From DASUMP01 sp036277635 (lineage in GTDB: Bacteria; Actinomycetota; Acidimicrobiia; IMCC26256; PALSA-610), in assembly GCA_036277635.1 (NCBI GenBank), contig DASUMP010000272.1, positions 1 to 18,353 of the forward strand: 18,353 nucleotides of DNA, written 5' to 3'. Positions 12,125 through 18,353 of this stretch are shown here, piece after piece. The notes below the pieces were generated by a model that saw only the letters and a program-made list of their open reading frames with translations, was not told where the DNA came from and searched no databases. The position numbers were made by a program, and so were the translations under genes. The number at the start of each line of letters is the position of its first letter. Positions within the stretch are counted from its first letter, which is position 1.

Positions 12125-12329
12125 CTCGCCCGTCAACGGGGCGGAATCGAGGGCTGGAGCGGACGGTCGGGTTCCCCGACACCGCCGGAGCACCCACGGC
12201 GCGACGTGCCTGCGTGACGAGCCGCTCGGCGGTTCGCCACGGTCGTACCGGGGCCCGGCACCACCGACGCTACGCCTGGGGGATTCTTCGACCCGTCCCA
12301 CGGATGGGACACGGAAGGAACACGGGCAC

Positions 12330-13451
12330 ATGCAGCGATTCACGTTCCGCAGGCTCGGCCTGCTCGTCGCGGCCGTCGCGTTGCTCACCGGCACACTCTC
12401 GCTCAGCGGGGGCGCGGCCGGCGCGGCATCGGGCGGACCGATCATCATCATGGGCATCGACGCCGAAGACGGCGGCGTCGGCGGCCACGGGCCGATCACC
12501 GTCTACCAGAACGCCGTGTCGAGCCTGCTCGGCAACGTCTCCAACGGCGGCTCGGGCCTTCTCGTGATCGGCGGCGGCAAGGACCCCGGCGACGACGTCA
12601 CCACGTTCTGGGACGCGCTCGCCGCCGGCATCGGCCAGAGCGTGACCTACGTGAACGGCGAGACCGCCATCGCATCGCAGAGCTTCAGCGGATTCGCGGT
12701 GATCGCGGTCGTGAGCAGCGAGGAAGAGACGGGCGACGGCGGTCTCGAAGACCCCGAAGCCGACGCGCTGGTCCCGCGCGCGGGCGACATCGCCGCGTTC
12801 GTGAACGGCGGCGGCGGGCTGATCGCGTTCTCCCAGACCGAGCTCGTGAGTGCCTACGGCTTCCTCAGCGACATCGGCGCGTTCACGTCGAACCAGGACG
12901 ACAGCTACGAGGAGATCTTCCCGACGCCGGAGGGTACGGCGGTCGGGATCACGACCGAGCTCAACGTGTGCTGCTGGCACGACACGTACCCGACGTTCCC
13001 GGACTTCCTCCAGGTGCTGGCGACGGCGCCCAACGGTGAGGCGGCCGCGATCGGCGGTGCCGACGTCGTGATCCCGACCGGGATCACGCTCGCACCCGAC
13101 ACCGCGTCGGTCACCGTCGGCGACACCCACCAGGTGACCGCCACGGTCGAGGAAGACAGCGCTCCGCTCGCGGACGCGACCGTCACGTTCACGGTGACCG
13201 ACGGTCCGAACGCGGGCACGACGGGTCAGGCGGTCACGGGCTCCGACGGCACGGCGACGTTCTCCTACTCGGGGACCGTGGTCGGGACCGACTCGATCCA
13301 GGCGAGCTACACCGACTCGCTGGAACGCGAGCAGGTCTCCAACGTCGTGACGGTCGATTGGGTCGCCGCAACGCCGGTCGACCCGGGCCAGGTGCCCGAG
13401 CCGGCGCCGCCGGCTGAACCGGTTCCGGCTCAGCCCGACTTCACGGGCTGA
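12330..13451 (+). CDS. Secreted protein with Rossmann-like N-domain and bacterial Ig-like domain
   Basis: The 373-aa protein starts with a clear signal peptide: RR, then GLLVAAVALLTGTLSLSGGA, with cleavage probably at GAAS-GGP. Residues about 36-250 form an alpha/beta domain with alternating hydrophobic strands (PIIIMGIDAED, GLLVIGGGK, FAVIAVVSSEE, FVNGGGGLIAFSQT) that resembles the ThuA/class I amidotransferase-like fold, but without a recognisable catalytic Cys-His pair. LNVCCWHD is a striking motif. Residues about 255-345 are a bacterial Ig-like domain (ITLAPDTASVTVGDTHQVTATV in pieces, DGTATFSYSG). A Pro/Glu-rich tail ends the protein without an anchor. ATG 12330 has AAGGA about 10 nt upstream and fits the signal peptide; the frame upstream to 12096 is not used. 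It is followed after 12 bp by the L,D-transpeptidase gene. Confidence 0.82.
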   Translation: MQRFTFRRLGLLVAAVALLTGTLSLSGGAAGAASGGPIIIMGIDAEDGGVGGHGPITVYQNAVSSLLGNVSNGGSGLLVIGGGKDPGDDVTTFWDALAAGIGQSVTYVNGETAIASQSFSGFAVIAVVSSEEETGDGGLEDPEADALVPRAGDIAAFVNGGGGLIAFSQTELVSAYGFLSDIGAFTSNQDDSYEEIFPTPEGTAVGITTELNVCCWHDTYPTFPDFLQVLATAPNGEAAAIGGADVVIPTGITLAPDTASVTVGDTHQVTATVEEDSAPLADATVTFTVTDGPNAGTTGQAVTGSDGTATFSYSGTVVGTDSIQASYTDSLEREQVSNVVTVDWVAATPVDPGQVPEPAPPAEPVPAQPDFTG

Positions 13452-13463
13452 TTCACTGGAGGC

Positions 13464-14273
13464 GTGCACACCGACACGCCGACGAACGTGAGGCGAGCCG
13501 GTCGACCCCTGGTCGGCCGGCTCGCACTCGCGTGCTGCCTGTTCCTCGCGGCGTGCGGCGGCGGGGCCGACGACGACGCGTCGTCGCCCAGCGCCGTGCC
13601 GACGACGGCCGCTCCGCCCCAGGCGCAGACCGCGCCGACGGTCTCGACCGCGCCGCCGGGCACCGCCGAAGTGGGTGTCCTCGTCGCGCACGCGACGGTC
13701 CCGACGCTCGAGGTGTTCGACGCGCCTGATGGCACGGGCGCGCCAGCCCGCGCGCTCGCCAACCCCACCGAGGTGGGGGGGCCGCTCGTCTTCTTGGTGG
13801 AGGAGGAGCGAGACGAGTGGCTCCACGTCTTGCTGCCGGTCCGCCCGAACGGCAGCACCGGGTGGATCCGCCGGGCCGACGTGGAGCTGCGGCACAACCC
13901 GTACTCGATCGTCGTGGAGCTCGGCGCGCACCGGATCACCGTGTCGCGGGCCGACGAGGTGGTCGCGCAGGAGCCGATCGGCGTCGGGACCGGCGACACA
14001 CCCACGCCGGGCGGTCGGTACTACCTGAAGGAGCTGCTCCGGCCGCCGGACCCGAACGGCGCGTACGGGCCGTACGCGTACGGCTTGTCGGGATTCTCCG
14101 AGGTGCTCACCTCGTTCGCGAACGGCGAGGGCGTCATCGGCATCCACGGGACGAACGACCCGTCGTCGATCGGGCGCGACGTCAGCCACGGCTGCATCCG
14201 TCTGCACAACGACGCGATCACGCGCCTCGTCGAGTACCTCCCGCTCGGCACGCCGGTGGAGATCCGCGCCTGA
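13464..14273 (+). CDS. L,D-transpeptidase (YkuD domain) lipoprotein
   Basis: The 269-aa protein has a type II signal peptide with lipobox LAAC (Cys31), so it should be anchored on the outer face of the membrane. A Thr/Pro/Ala-rich linker follows to about residue 65. Residues about 70-145 look like an SH3-like module ending in TGWIRRADVEL. The YkuD catalytic domain comes last: IHGTNDPSS with H228, then SHGCIRLHND with S241, H242, catalytic C244 and R246. Such enzymes form 3-3 cross-links in peptidoglycan and are typical of actinobacteria. GTG 13464 is the longest start; GTG 13488 would leave a 22-residue lipoprotein signal and is equally possible. It lies 12 bp after the secreted Ig-domain gene, probably in one transcript. 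Confidence 0.92.
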   Translation: MHTDTPTNVRRAGRPLVGRLALACCLFLAACGGGADDDASSPSAVPTTAAPPQAQTAPTVSTAPPGTAEVGVLVAHATVPTLEVFDAPDGTGAPARALANPTEVGGPLVFLVEEERDEWLHVLLPVRPNGSTGWIRRADVELRHNPYSIVVELGAHRITVSRADEVVAQEPIGVGTGDTPTPGGRYYLKELLRPPDPNGAYGPYAYGLSGFSEVLTSFANGEGVIGIHGTNDPSSIGRDVSHGCIRLHNDAITRLVEYLPLGTPVEIRA

Positions 14274-14281
14274 CCGCACGG

Positions 14282-14311
14282 TTGGGGCGCGGGAGCGCCA
14301 CGGGCCACAAT
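14282..14311 (+). promoter_or_regulatory. Possible promoter of the BTAD regulator
   Basis: TTGGGG (14282-14287), an 18-bp spacer and CACAAT (14306-14311, four of six -10 matches) lie in the 71-bp gap after the L,D-transpeptidase gene. The start would be near 14318, leaving a leader of about 27 nt with the GGGAG ribosome-binding site. Confidence 0.35.
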
Positions 14312-14324
14312 GCGAGGCCTACAG

Positions 14325-14342
14325 GCGATCGGGAGCAATCGC
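14325..14342 (+). promoter_or_regulatory. Hairpin presenting the BTAD gene ribosome-binding site in its loop
   Basis: GCGAT (14325-14329) pairs with ATCGC (14338-14342). The 8-nt loop contains GGGAG (14331-14335), the Shine-Dalgarno sequence for GTG 14345. The stem ends 2 nt before the start codon. It could modulate initiation, but a 5-bp stem may also arise by chance. Confidence 0.3.
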
Positions 14343-14344
14343 GC

Positions 14345-17300
14345 GTGAGTCAGCTGCGGTTCGGGGTGCTCGGACCCCTCGAGGTCGTCGGGCCCGACGG
14401 TCCGATCGACCTCGGCGCGCCCAAGCACCGAGCCCTCCTCGGCATCCTCGTCCTCACTCCGGGGCGGGTCGTGTCCGTCGACCGCCTCGTCGACGGCCTG
14501 TGGCACGGGTCGCCGCCGGCGTCGGCCACGACCACGTTGCAGGCCTACGTCTCGCACCTGCGCCGCGCCCTCGAGCCCGAGCGGGCGGCGGGCGCGGCGG
14601 CGTCGGTGCTCGTCACCCGCCCGCCCGGCTACCTCCTCGACATCGCCGACGACCAGGTCGACAGCCGCCGGTTCGAGCGGCTGCTGCGCGAGGCCGAGGC
14701 CGCCGCGGCCGCGTCGCGGATCCACCAGGCGAGCGAGCTCGTCACCGAGGCGCTCGGGCTCTTCCGCGGCCAGCCCTTCGCCGACTTCGCGTTCGACGAG
14801 TGGGCGGTCGGCGAGGCCGCCCGTCTCGCCGAGCTGCAGCTGGCCGCGCAGGAGCAGCTCCTCGAGCTCGAGCTGCGGCGCGGCCGGCACGCCGCGGTGA
14901 TCGGTGACGCGGAACGGCTCGCGAAGGAGCACCCCACCCGCGAGCGCGTCCGCGAGCTGCTGATGCTCGCGCTGTACCGGTCGGGACGACAGGCCGACGC
15001 GCTGCGCGCCTACCAAGAGGCACGCGACGTGCTCGTCGAGGAGCTCGGCATCGATCCCGGCCCCGGTCTGCGCGCGCTCGAGGACAGGATCCTCGCCCAG
15101 GACCCCGACCTCGAGTGGCAGCCCGAGGAGGCCGGCGAGCCCGTCGTCGCCACGCCGGCCGCGTCCGTCGACGCACCGCCGGCAGGCGCCGAGGCGCCCG
15201 AGGCCGCGCGGGTCGGCACCGGATCGGTCGTGGCGCTCGGCGGCGCTCCGGGGCACGGCGGCTTCGTCGGCCGGGGCGTCGAGCGCGCCCGACTCCTCGG
15301 GCTCGTCGACGCGGCGCGCACCGGCACGCTGCGGGTCGCGTTGGTGTCGGGGGAGCCCGGCATCGGCAAGACGCGCTTGTGCGAGGAGCTCGCCGCGACC
15401 GGGCGCGCGCAGGGTGCCGTCGTCGTGTGGGCGCGCGGCTACGAAGGCGACGGCGCGCCCGCGTTCTGGCCGTGGGTCCAAGTGCTGCGGGTGCTCGCGG
15501 AAGACCTCCCCGCCGACGTGCTCGCCGCCGCGGTCGACCGCCAAGCCGCCGACATCGCGCGCGTGGTGCCGGAGTACGCGCGCTTCGCCGACGCGGCCGA
15601 CGACGCCGAGCTCGACGGGGAGTCGGCTCGCTTCCGCTTCTTCGACGCCGTCGCGACGTTCCTGCGCCGGCTGAGCGCGCACCACGTGCTCGTCGTGGTG
15701 CTCGACGACCTCCACTGGGCCGACCAGAGCTCGTTGCGCCTGCTCGAGTTCTGCCTGAGCGCGTTGCGCGACGTGCCCGTCGCGTTCGTCGGCACCTATC
15801 GCGACAGCGAAGCCCGCCAACCCCCCCTCGCGGCGACGCTGGCCACCTTGGCGCGCGAGCCCGGGCTCGAGCGCGTCGCGCTGCGCGGCCTGTCGGTCGG
15901 AGAGGTCTCCGACTACATCACCACCGTCGTCGGCGAGATCCCCGATCAGGCGCTGGTCGAGTCGGTCCACGACCGAACCGGCGGCAACCCGTTCTTCGTC
16001 GCCGAGATCGTGCGGCTGCTGCGCACCGAGGGACGCCTCGGCGTCGGGTCGGCCGACGCGCCGATCCCCGAAGGCGTCCGCGACGTCATCCGCACGCGCC
16101 TCGGCCGACTGCCCGAGGACGCGGTCCCCGTGCTCACCGCCGCCGCGGTGATCGGGCGCGAGTTCGACGTCGAGCTCGTCGCCCAGGTGTGCGCGCTCGA
16201 CGACGACCGCGTCCTCGACCTCATCGAAGCGGCGTGGATGATCGGCATCGTCGACGAAGCGCGCGACGGGTCCGGACACTTCACGTTCGCGCACGAGCTC
16301 GTGCGCGAGACCCTCTGCGACGACCTCCCCACGCTGCGGCGCGTCCGGCTCCATCGCGCGATCGGCGACGCGATCGAGCGTCTGCACGGCGAACGCCATC
16401 CCGACCACCTCGCCGCGTGCGCGCACCACTACGCCGAAGCCGCGCCGAGTGGCGATCGGCTCAAGGCCGTGCTCTACGGCCAGAAGGCCGGCGACCACCT
16501 GACCGCGCAGCTCGCCTACGAGGACGCGATCCCGATCTACGAGCGTGCGATCGGCCTGGTCGACACCTACGACGTCGGGAGCCCGCAGACCCGCATCGAT
16601 CTGCTGATCGGTCTCGGGTGGGCCCTGCGGGCGAGCGGTCGTCAGAGCGAGGCGCGCGACGTGTTGCGTCGCGCCGCGGATCGCGCCGAGCAGGCGGGCG
16701 ACGCGGTGCGTCTCGGGCGCGCCGTGCTCGGGTTCGGCGGCGGCACGTTCTGGGACTGGTGGCAGGAGTTCGGTGTCTCCGACACCGACCTGATCCAGCA
16801 GCTCGAGCACGCGCTCGAGCTGCTCGAACCGGGCGACTCCGTCCTGCGCTGCGAGCTGCTCTCACGCCTCGCCGTCGAGCTCTACTTCCATTGCCCGCGC
16901 GAGCGTCGCGACGCGCTCACGCGCGAAGCGGTCGACATGGCACGCCGGCTCGACGACCCGGCCGCGCTCGCCGCCGCGCTCGCCGGTCGGCACACCGCGC
17001 TGTGGAGCCCCACCAACCACGACGAGCGGCTCGCGCTCAGCACCGAGCTCGTCGAGGTCGCGCAGGCCGGCGGCCTGCGGCACTTCGAGGTCGTGGGCCG
17101 GCACTTCCGGATGATCGACCGACTCGAGTGCGCCGACCGTGCGGGCGTCGAAGCCGACTTCGCGGTGTGCGAGGAGCTGATCGCGAACCTCGGCCAGCAC
17201 GCGTTGAGCGTGCAGCTCATGTGGTTCCGCGTCATGCGCGCCACGCTCGACGGTCGCCACGAGGAAGCGGAACGCCTCGCGCACGAGGCTTTCGAAGCGC

Positions 17301-17971
17301 ACCGCGCCACGAGCGAACCCGCCGCGTGGATGGCGCTCGGCGCGGTCCTGTTCCAGCTGCGGCGCGAGCAGGGTCGCCACGGCGAGCTCGAACCGCTCCT
17401 CCGGCAAGCCATCGAGCGCCAGCCGCACGTGTCGATGTCGTGGCGGATCGCGCTCGCGCTGCTCCTCGCCGAGCACGGCCGTCCCGACGAGGCCTACGAG
17501 CTGGTCGACGACGTGTTGCAGCCGGGTCTGCCGGGACTCCCCGGGGGCATGCTCGCCGGGATCACCCTCTTGCAGCTCGCCGAAGTGTGCATCCAAGGTC
17601 GCTTCGTCGAGGGCGCCGCCCTGCTCGAGGACGCGGTGCGCGACTACCCGGTCGACGTCGTGCTCCTCGGCACCGGCCACCTGTGCTTCGGGCCGATCGA
17701 GATCGCGCGCGGGAACCTCGCGTGGGTCCTCGGCCGCCGCGACGAAGCGATCGAGCACCTCCGCAAGGCCATCGGCACTGCCGAGCGCCTCGACTCGGCG
17801 GCGGTCGTCGCCCGGACGCGAGCACGCCTGGCGGTCCTTCTCGCCGAGCGGGGCGGTCCCGGCGACCTCGACGAGGCCCGGACCTACGCCGATCAGGCGG
17901 TCGCCGACGCCACCGCGATCGGGCTCCCGCTCGTCGCCGCCGAGGCGCGCTCCACCACGCCCGCTCCGTAG
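14345..17971 (+). CDS. BTAD/SARP-type transcriptional regulator with AAA ATPase and TPR domains
   Basis: This 1208-aa regulator has the full large-SARP plan. Residues 1-100 are an OmpR-like winged helix (RFGVLGPLEV, LLGILVLTPGRVVSVDRLVDGLW). Residues about 105-250 are the BTAD helical domain, ending in YQEARDVLVEELGIDPGPGLRALE in pieces. A Pro/Ala-rich linker leads to an AAA/STAND ATPase: Walker A SGEPGIGKT (335-343), Walker B LVVVLDDLHWAD (Asp454, Asp455), and GGNPFFVAEIVRLL. From about 575 a winged helix (VIRTRLGRLPEDAV, AAVIGREF) precedes TPR-like repeats to the end. Such proteins are ATP-switched activators, often of specialised metabolism. GTG 14345 has GGGAG upstream; the frame back to 13817 is a shadow. 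Its final ~635 residues are homologous to the gene at 10049-12022. Confidence 0.92.
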   Translation: MSQLRFGVLGPLEVVGPDGPIDLGAPKHRALLGILVLTPGRVVSVDRLVDGLWHGSPPASATTTLQAYVSHLRRALEPERAAGAAASVLVTRPPGYLLDIADDQVDSRRFERLLREAEAAAAASRIHQASELVTEALGLFRGQPFADFAFDEWAVGEAARLAELQLAAQEQLLELELRRGRHAAVIGDAERLAKEHPTRERVRELLMLALYRSGRQADALRAYQEARDVLVEELGIDPGPGLRALEDRILAQDPDLEWQPEEAGEPVVATPAASVDAPPAGAEAPEAARVGTGSVVALGGAPGHGGFVGRGVERARLLGLVDAARTGTLRVALVSGEPGIGKTRLCEELAATGRAQGAVVVWARGYEGDGAPAFWPWVQVLRVLAEDLPADVLAAAVDRQAADIARVVPEYARFADAADDAELDGESARFRFFDAVATFLRRLSAHHVLVVVLDDLHWADQSSLRLLEFCLSALRDVPVAFVGTYRDSEARQPPLAATLATLAREPGLERVALRGLSVGEVSDYITTVVGEIPDQALVESVHDRTGGNPFFVAEIVRLLRTEGRLGVGSADAPIPEGVRDVIRTRLGRLPEDAVPVLTAAAVIGREFDVELVAQVCALDDDRVLDLIEAAWMIGIVDEARDGSGHFTFAHELVRETLCDDLPTLRRVRLHRAIGDAIERLHGERHPDHLAACAHHYAEAAPSGDRLKAVLYGQKAGDHLTAQLAYEDAIPIYERAIGLVDTYDVGSPQTRIDLLIGLGWALRASGRQSEARDVLRRAADRAEQAGDAVRLGRAVLGFGGGTFWDWWQEFGVSDTDLIQQLEHALELLEPGDSVLRCELLSRLAVELYFHCPRERRDALTREAVDMARRLDDPAALAAALAGRHTALWSPTNHDERLALSTELVEVAQAGGLRHFEVVGRHFRMIDRLECADRAGVEADFAVCEELIANLGQHALSVQLMWFRVMRATLDGRHEEAERLAHEAFEAHRATSEPAAWMALGAVLFQLRREQGRHGELEPLLRQAIERQPHVSMSWRIALALLLAEHGRPDEAYELVDDVLQPGLPGLPGGMLAGITLLQLAEVCIQGRFVEGAALLEDAVRDYPVDVVLLGTGHLCFGPIEIARGNLAWVLGRRDEAIEHLRKAIGTAERLDSAAVVARTRARLAVLLAERGGPGDLDEARTYADQAVADATAIGLPLVAAEARSTTPAP

Positions 17972-17994
17972 CGGTACGGCCGCGCACCGCGCGT

Positions 17995-18011
17995 CCGGGG
18001 CGAAGCCCGGG
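17995..18011 (+). terminator. Hairpin after the BTAD gene, possible terminator
   Basis: CCGGGGC (17995-18001), a GAA loop and GCCCGGG (18005-18011) form a stem with six of seven positions paired, 24 nt after the stop. There is no U-run. A second hairpin follows at 18030-18043. Confidence 0.35.
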
Positions 18012-18029
18012 CGACACCCTGGCGCCAGC

Positions 18030-18043
18030 GCGACGAAAGTCGC
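18030..18043 (+). other. Perfect hairpin with a GAAA tetraloop
   Basis: GCGAC (18030-18034) and GTCGC (18039-18043) flank GAAA, a GNRA tetraloop. It follows a 10-bp palindrome, CTGGCGCCAG (18019-18028). This may be part of the 3' end of the BTAD transcript or of a structured leader; no known riboswitch was recognised. Confidence 0.35.
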
Positions 18044-18062
18044 CTCCTCTTGGATGTGGTCC

Positions 18063-18104
18063 CAAGGAGCCCGCAAGGCGCCCGCAAGGTCGGGGGCGTT
18101 GGAT
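18063..18104 (+). promoter_or_regulatory. Three direct repeats at exact 11-bp spacing before a -10, possible SARP-type site
   Basis: CAAGG occurs at 18063-18067, 18074-18078 and 18085-18089, each 11 bp apart. The last two are within the 10-bp repeat GCCCGCAAGG (18069-18078 and 18080-18089). TTGGAT (18099-18104) follows after 9 bp and could be a -10. SARP activators bind direct repeats spaced 11 bp, the last about 8 bp before the -10. The geometry is seen; the binding is inferred. The site lies upstream of the gene starting at 18141. Confidence 0.4.
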
Positions 18105-18140
18105 GGGCCCACACGAGAGCCACATCGGGGGAGGCCCACC

Positions 18141-18353
18141 ATGTCCGCAGTCACCGCGATCGCCCAGCCGCAGACCGACGAGCGCAGCCAGATCTTCACG
18201 CCCATCGCCCGTGCCGAGAGCCTGCGGTCCATCGCCGCCCACGTGCACCCGGTGCTGGCGCAGGCGTACCAGCGTCGGGCCGCCGAGCTCACGTTCGGCG
18301 CCTGGGTCCACGCCCTGCGCGTCGCTCCGGTCGAGATCGACGAGTTCACCGAC
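18141..18353 (+). CDS. N-terminal part of an unrecognised protein (truncated by window end)
   Basis: An open frame of 71 codons starts at ATG 18141 and is still open at the end of the window. The support for a real gene is the strong ribosome-binding site GGGGGAGG, ending 6 nt before the ATG, and the candidate promoter further upstream. The first 20 residues are polar (AQPQTDERSQIF), followed by helical, Arg/Ala-rich sequence (ESLRSIAAHVHPVLAQAYQR in pieces) and FGAWVHALRV. There is no signal peptide or membrane segment in the visible part, so it is probably cytoplasmic. I do not recognise the family from this fragment. It is the first gene after the BTAD regulator on the same strand, 169 bp away. 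Confidence 0.7.
   Translation, partial: MSAVTAIAQPQTDERSQIFTPIARAESLRSIAAHVHPVLAQAYQRRAAELTFGAWVHALRVAPVEIDEFTD

Larger units (their letters stand above)
12023..12329. other. Divergent intergenic region of about 300 bp
   Basis: No gene is supported between the TPR protein (-) and the secreted Ig-domain protein (+). The stretch holds a -10 for the minus gene (12030-12035), a near-palindrome (12065-12080), a good plus-strand promoter (12096-12124), a roughly 200-nt leader, and a small hairpin GTCCCA-CGGA-TGGGAC (12295-12310) just before the AAGGA ribosome-binding site of the gene at 12330. Confidence 0.65.

Noticed and set aside
13817..14344. Upstream extension of the BTAD frame through the L,D-transpeptidase gene
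   Set aside because: The family begins with the OmpR-like winged helix, which starts exactly at GTG 14345; the overlapping part is Arg/Pro-rich and out of frame with a good L,D-transpeptidase.
18049..18069. Intrinsic terminator from CTTGG and CCAAG arms
   Set aside because: The stem needs a two-base bulge to extend and has no U-run; the same bases fit better as part of the phased-repeat promoter region.
17995..18140. Riboswitch such as c-di-GMP, cobalamin or TPP in the spacer before 18141
   Set aside because: Stems and a GNRA loop exist, but the conserved core sequences of those classes were not found.

Overview
The window is very GC-rich DNA with almost no non-coding space. The proteins are of actinobacterial type: a BTAD/SARP-AAA-TPR regulator, a STAS anti-anti-sigma factor, a PPOX-like flavoprotein, an L,D-transpeptidase lipoprotein and a fasciclin domain. 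I infer a free-living high-GC actinobacterium, possibly class Acidimicrobiia; no rRNA or other decisive marker is present. No tRNA, IS element, CRISPR array or phage gene was seen. Several genes have a TANNNT hexamer 6 to 8 nt before the start codon, the layout expected of leaderless transcripts.

Left part (1-5043). A fasciclin-domain C-terminus (+) meets a PPOX-like flavoprotein gene (-) across a strong hairpin. A STAS gene (+) lies back to back with the flavoprotein gene and collides with a membrane-anchored hypothetical (-) at a palindrome holding both stop codons. A minus-strand run follows, in transcription order: arfB (ribosome rescue), a threonine-aldolase-type PLP lyase, a FadR-type GntR regulator overlapping it by 4 bp, and an Fe(II)/2-oxoglutarate oxygenase of the clavaminate-synthase-like amino-acid hydroxylase type. 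An 18-bp inverted repeat sits exactly at the oxygenase promoter. The chemistry fits together: this oxygenase family often makes 3-hydroxy amino acids, which are the substrates of threonine aldolases. This is the best candidate for an undescribed system here.

Middle (5088-10048). A large secreted beta-propeller protein (-) is divergent from a small basic/acidic SHOCT-like protein (+) across a 317-bp intergenic region. An AhpD-like CMD protein follows, with a perfect hairpin over its promoter. A convergent amidohydrolase of the N-acyl-D-amino-acid deacylase type comes next; it lacks two of the usual metal-binding histidines.

Right part (10049-18353). A protein made only of winged helix and TPRs (-) looks like a regulator stripped of its DNA-binding and ATPase halves. 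A two-gene plus-strand unit follows: a secreted protein with an Ig-like domain and an L,D-transpeptidase lipoprotein. Then comes a full-length 1208-aa BTAD-AAA-TPR regulator whose C-terminal half is homologous to the stripped protein. Its 3' intergenic region has hairpins and three direct repeats spaced exactly 11 bp, the geometry of SARP binding sites, ahead of a truncated gene that starts at 18141 and runs off the window.
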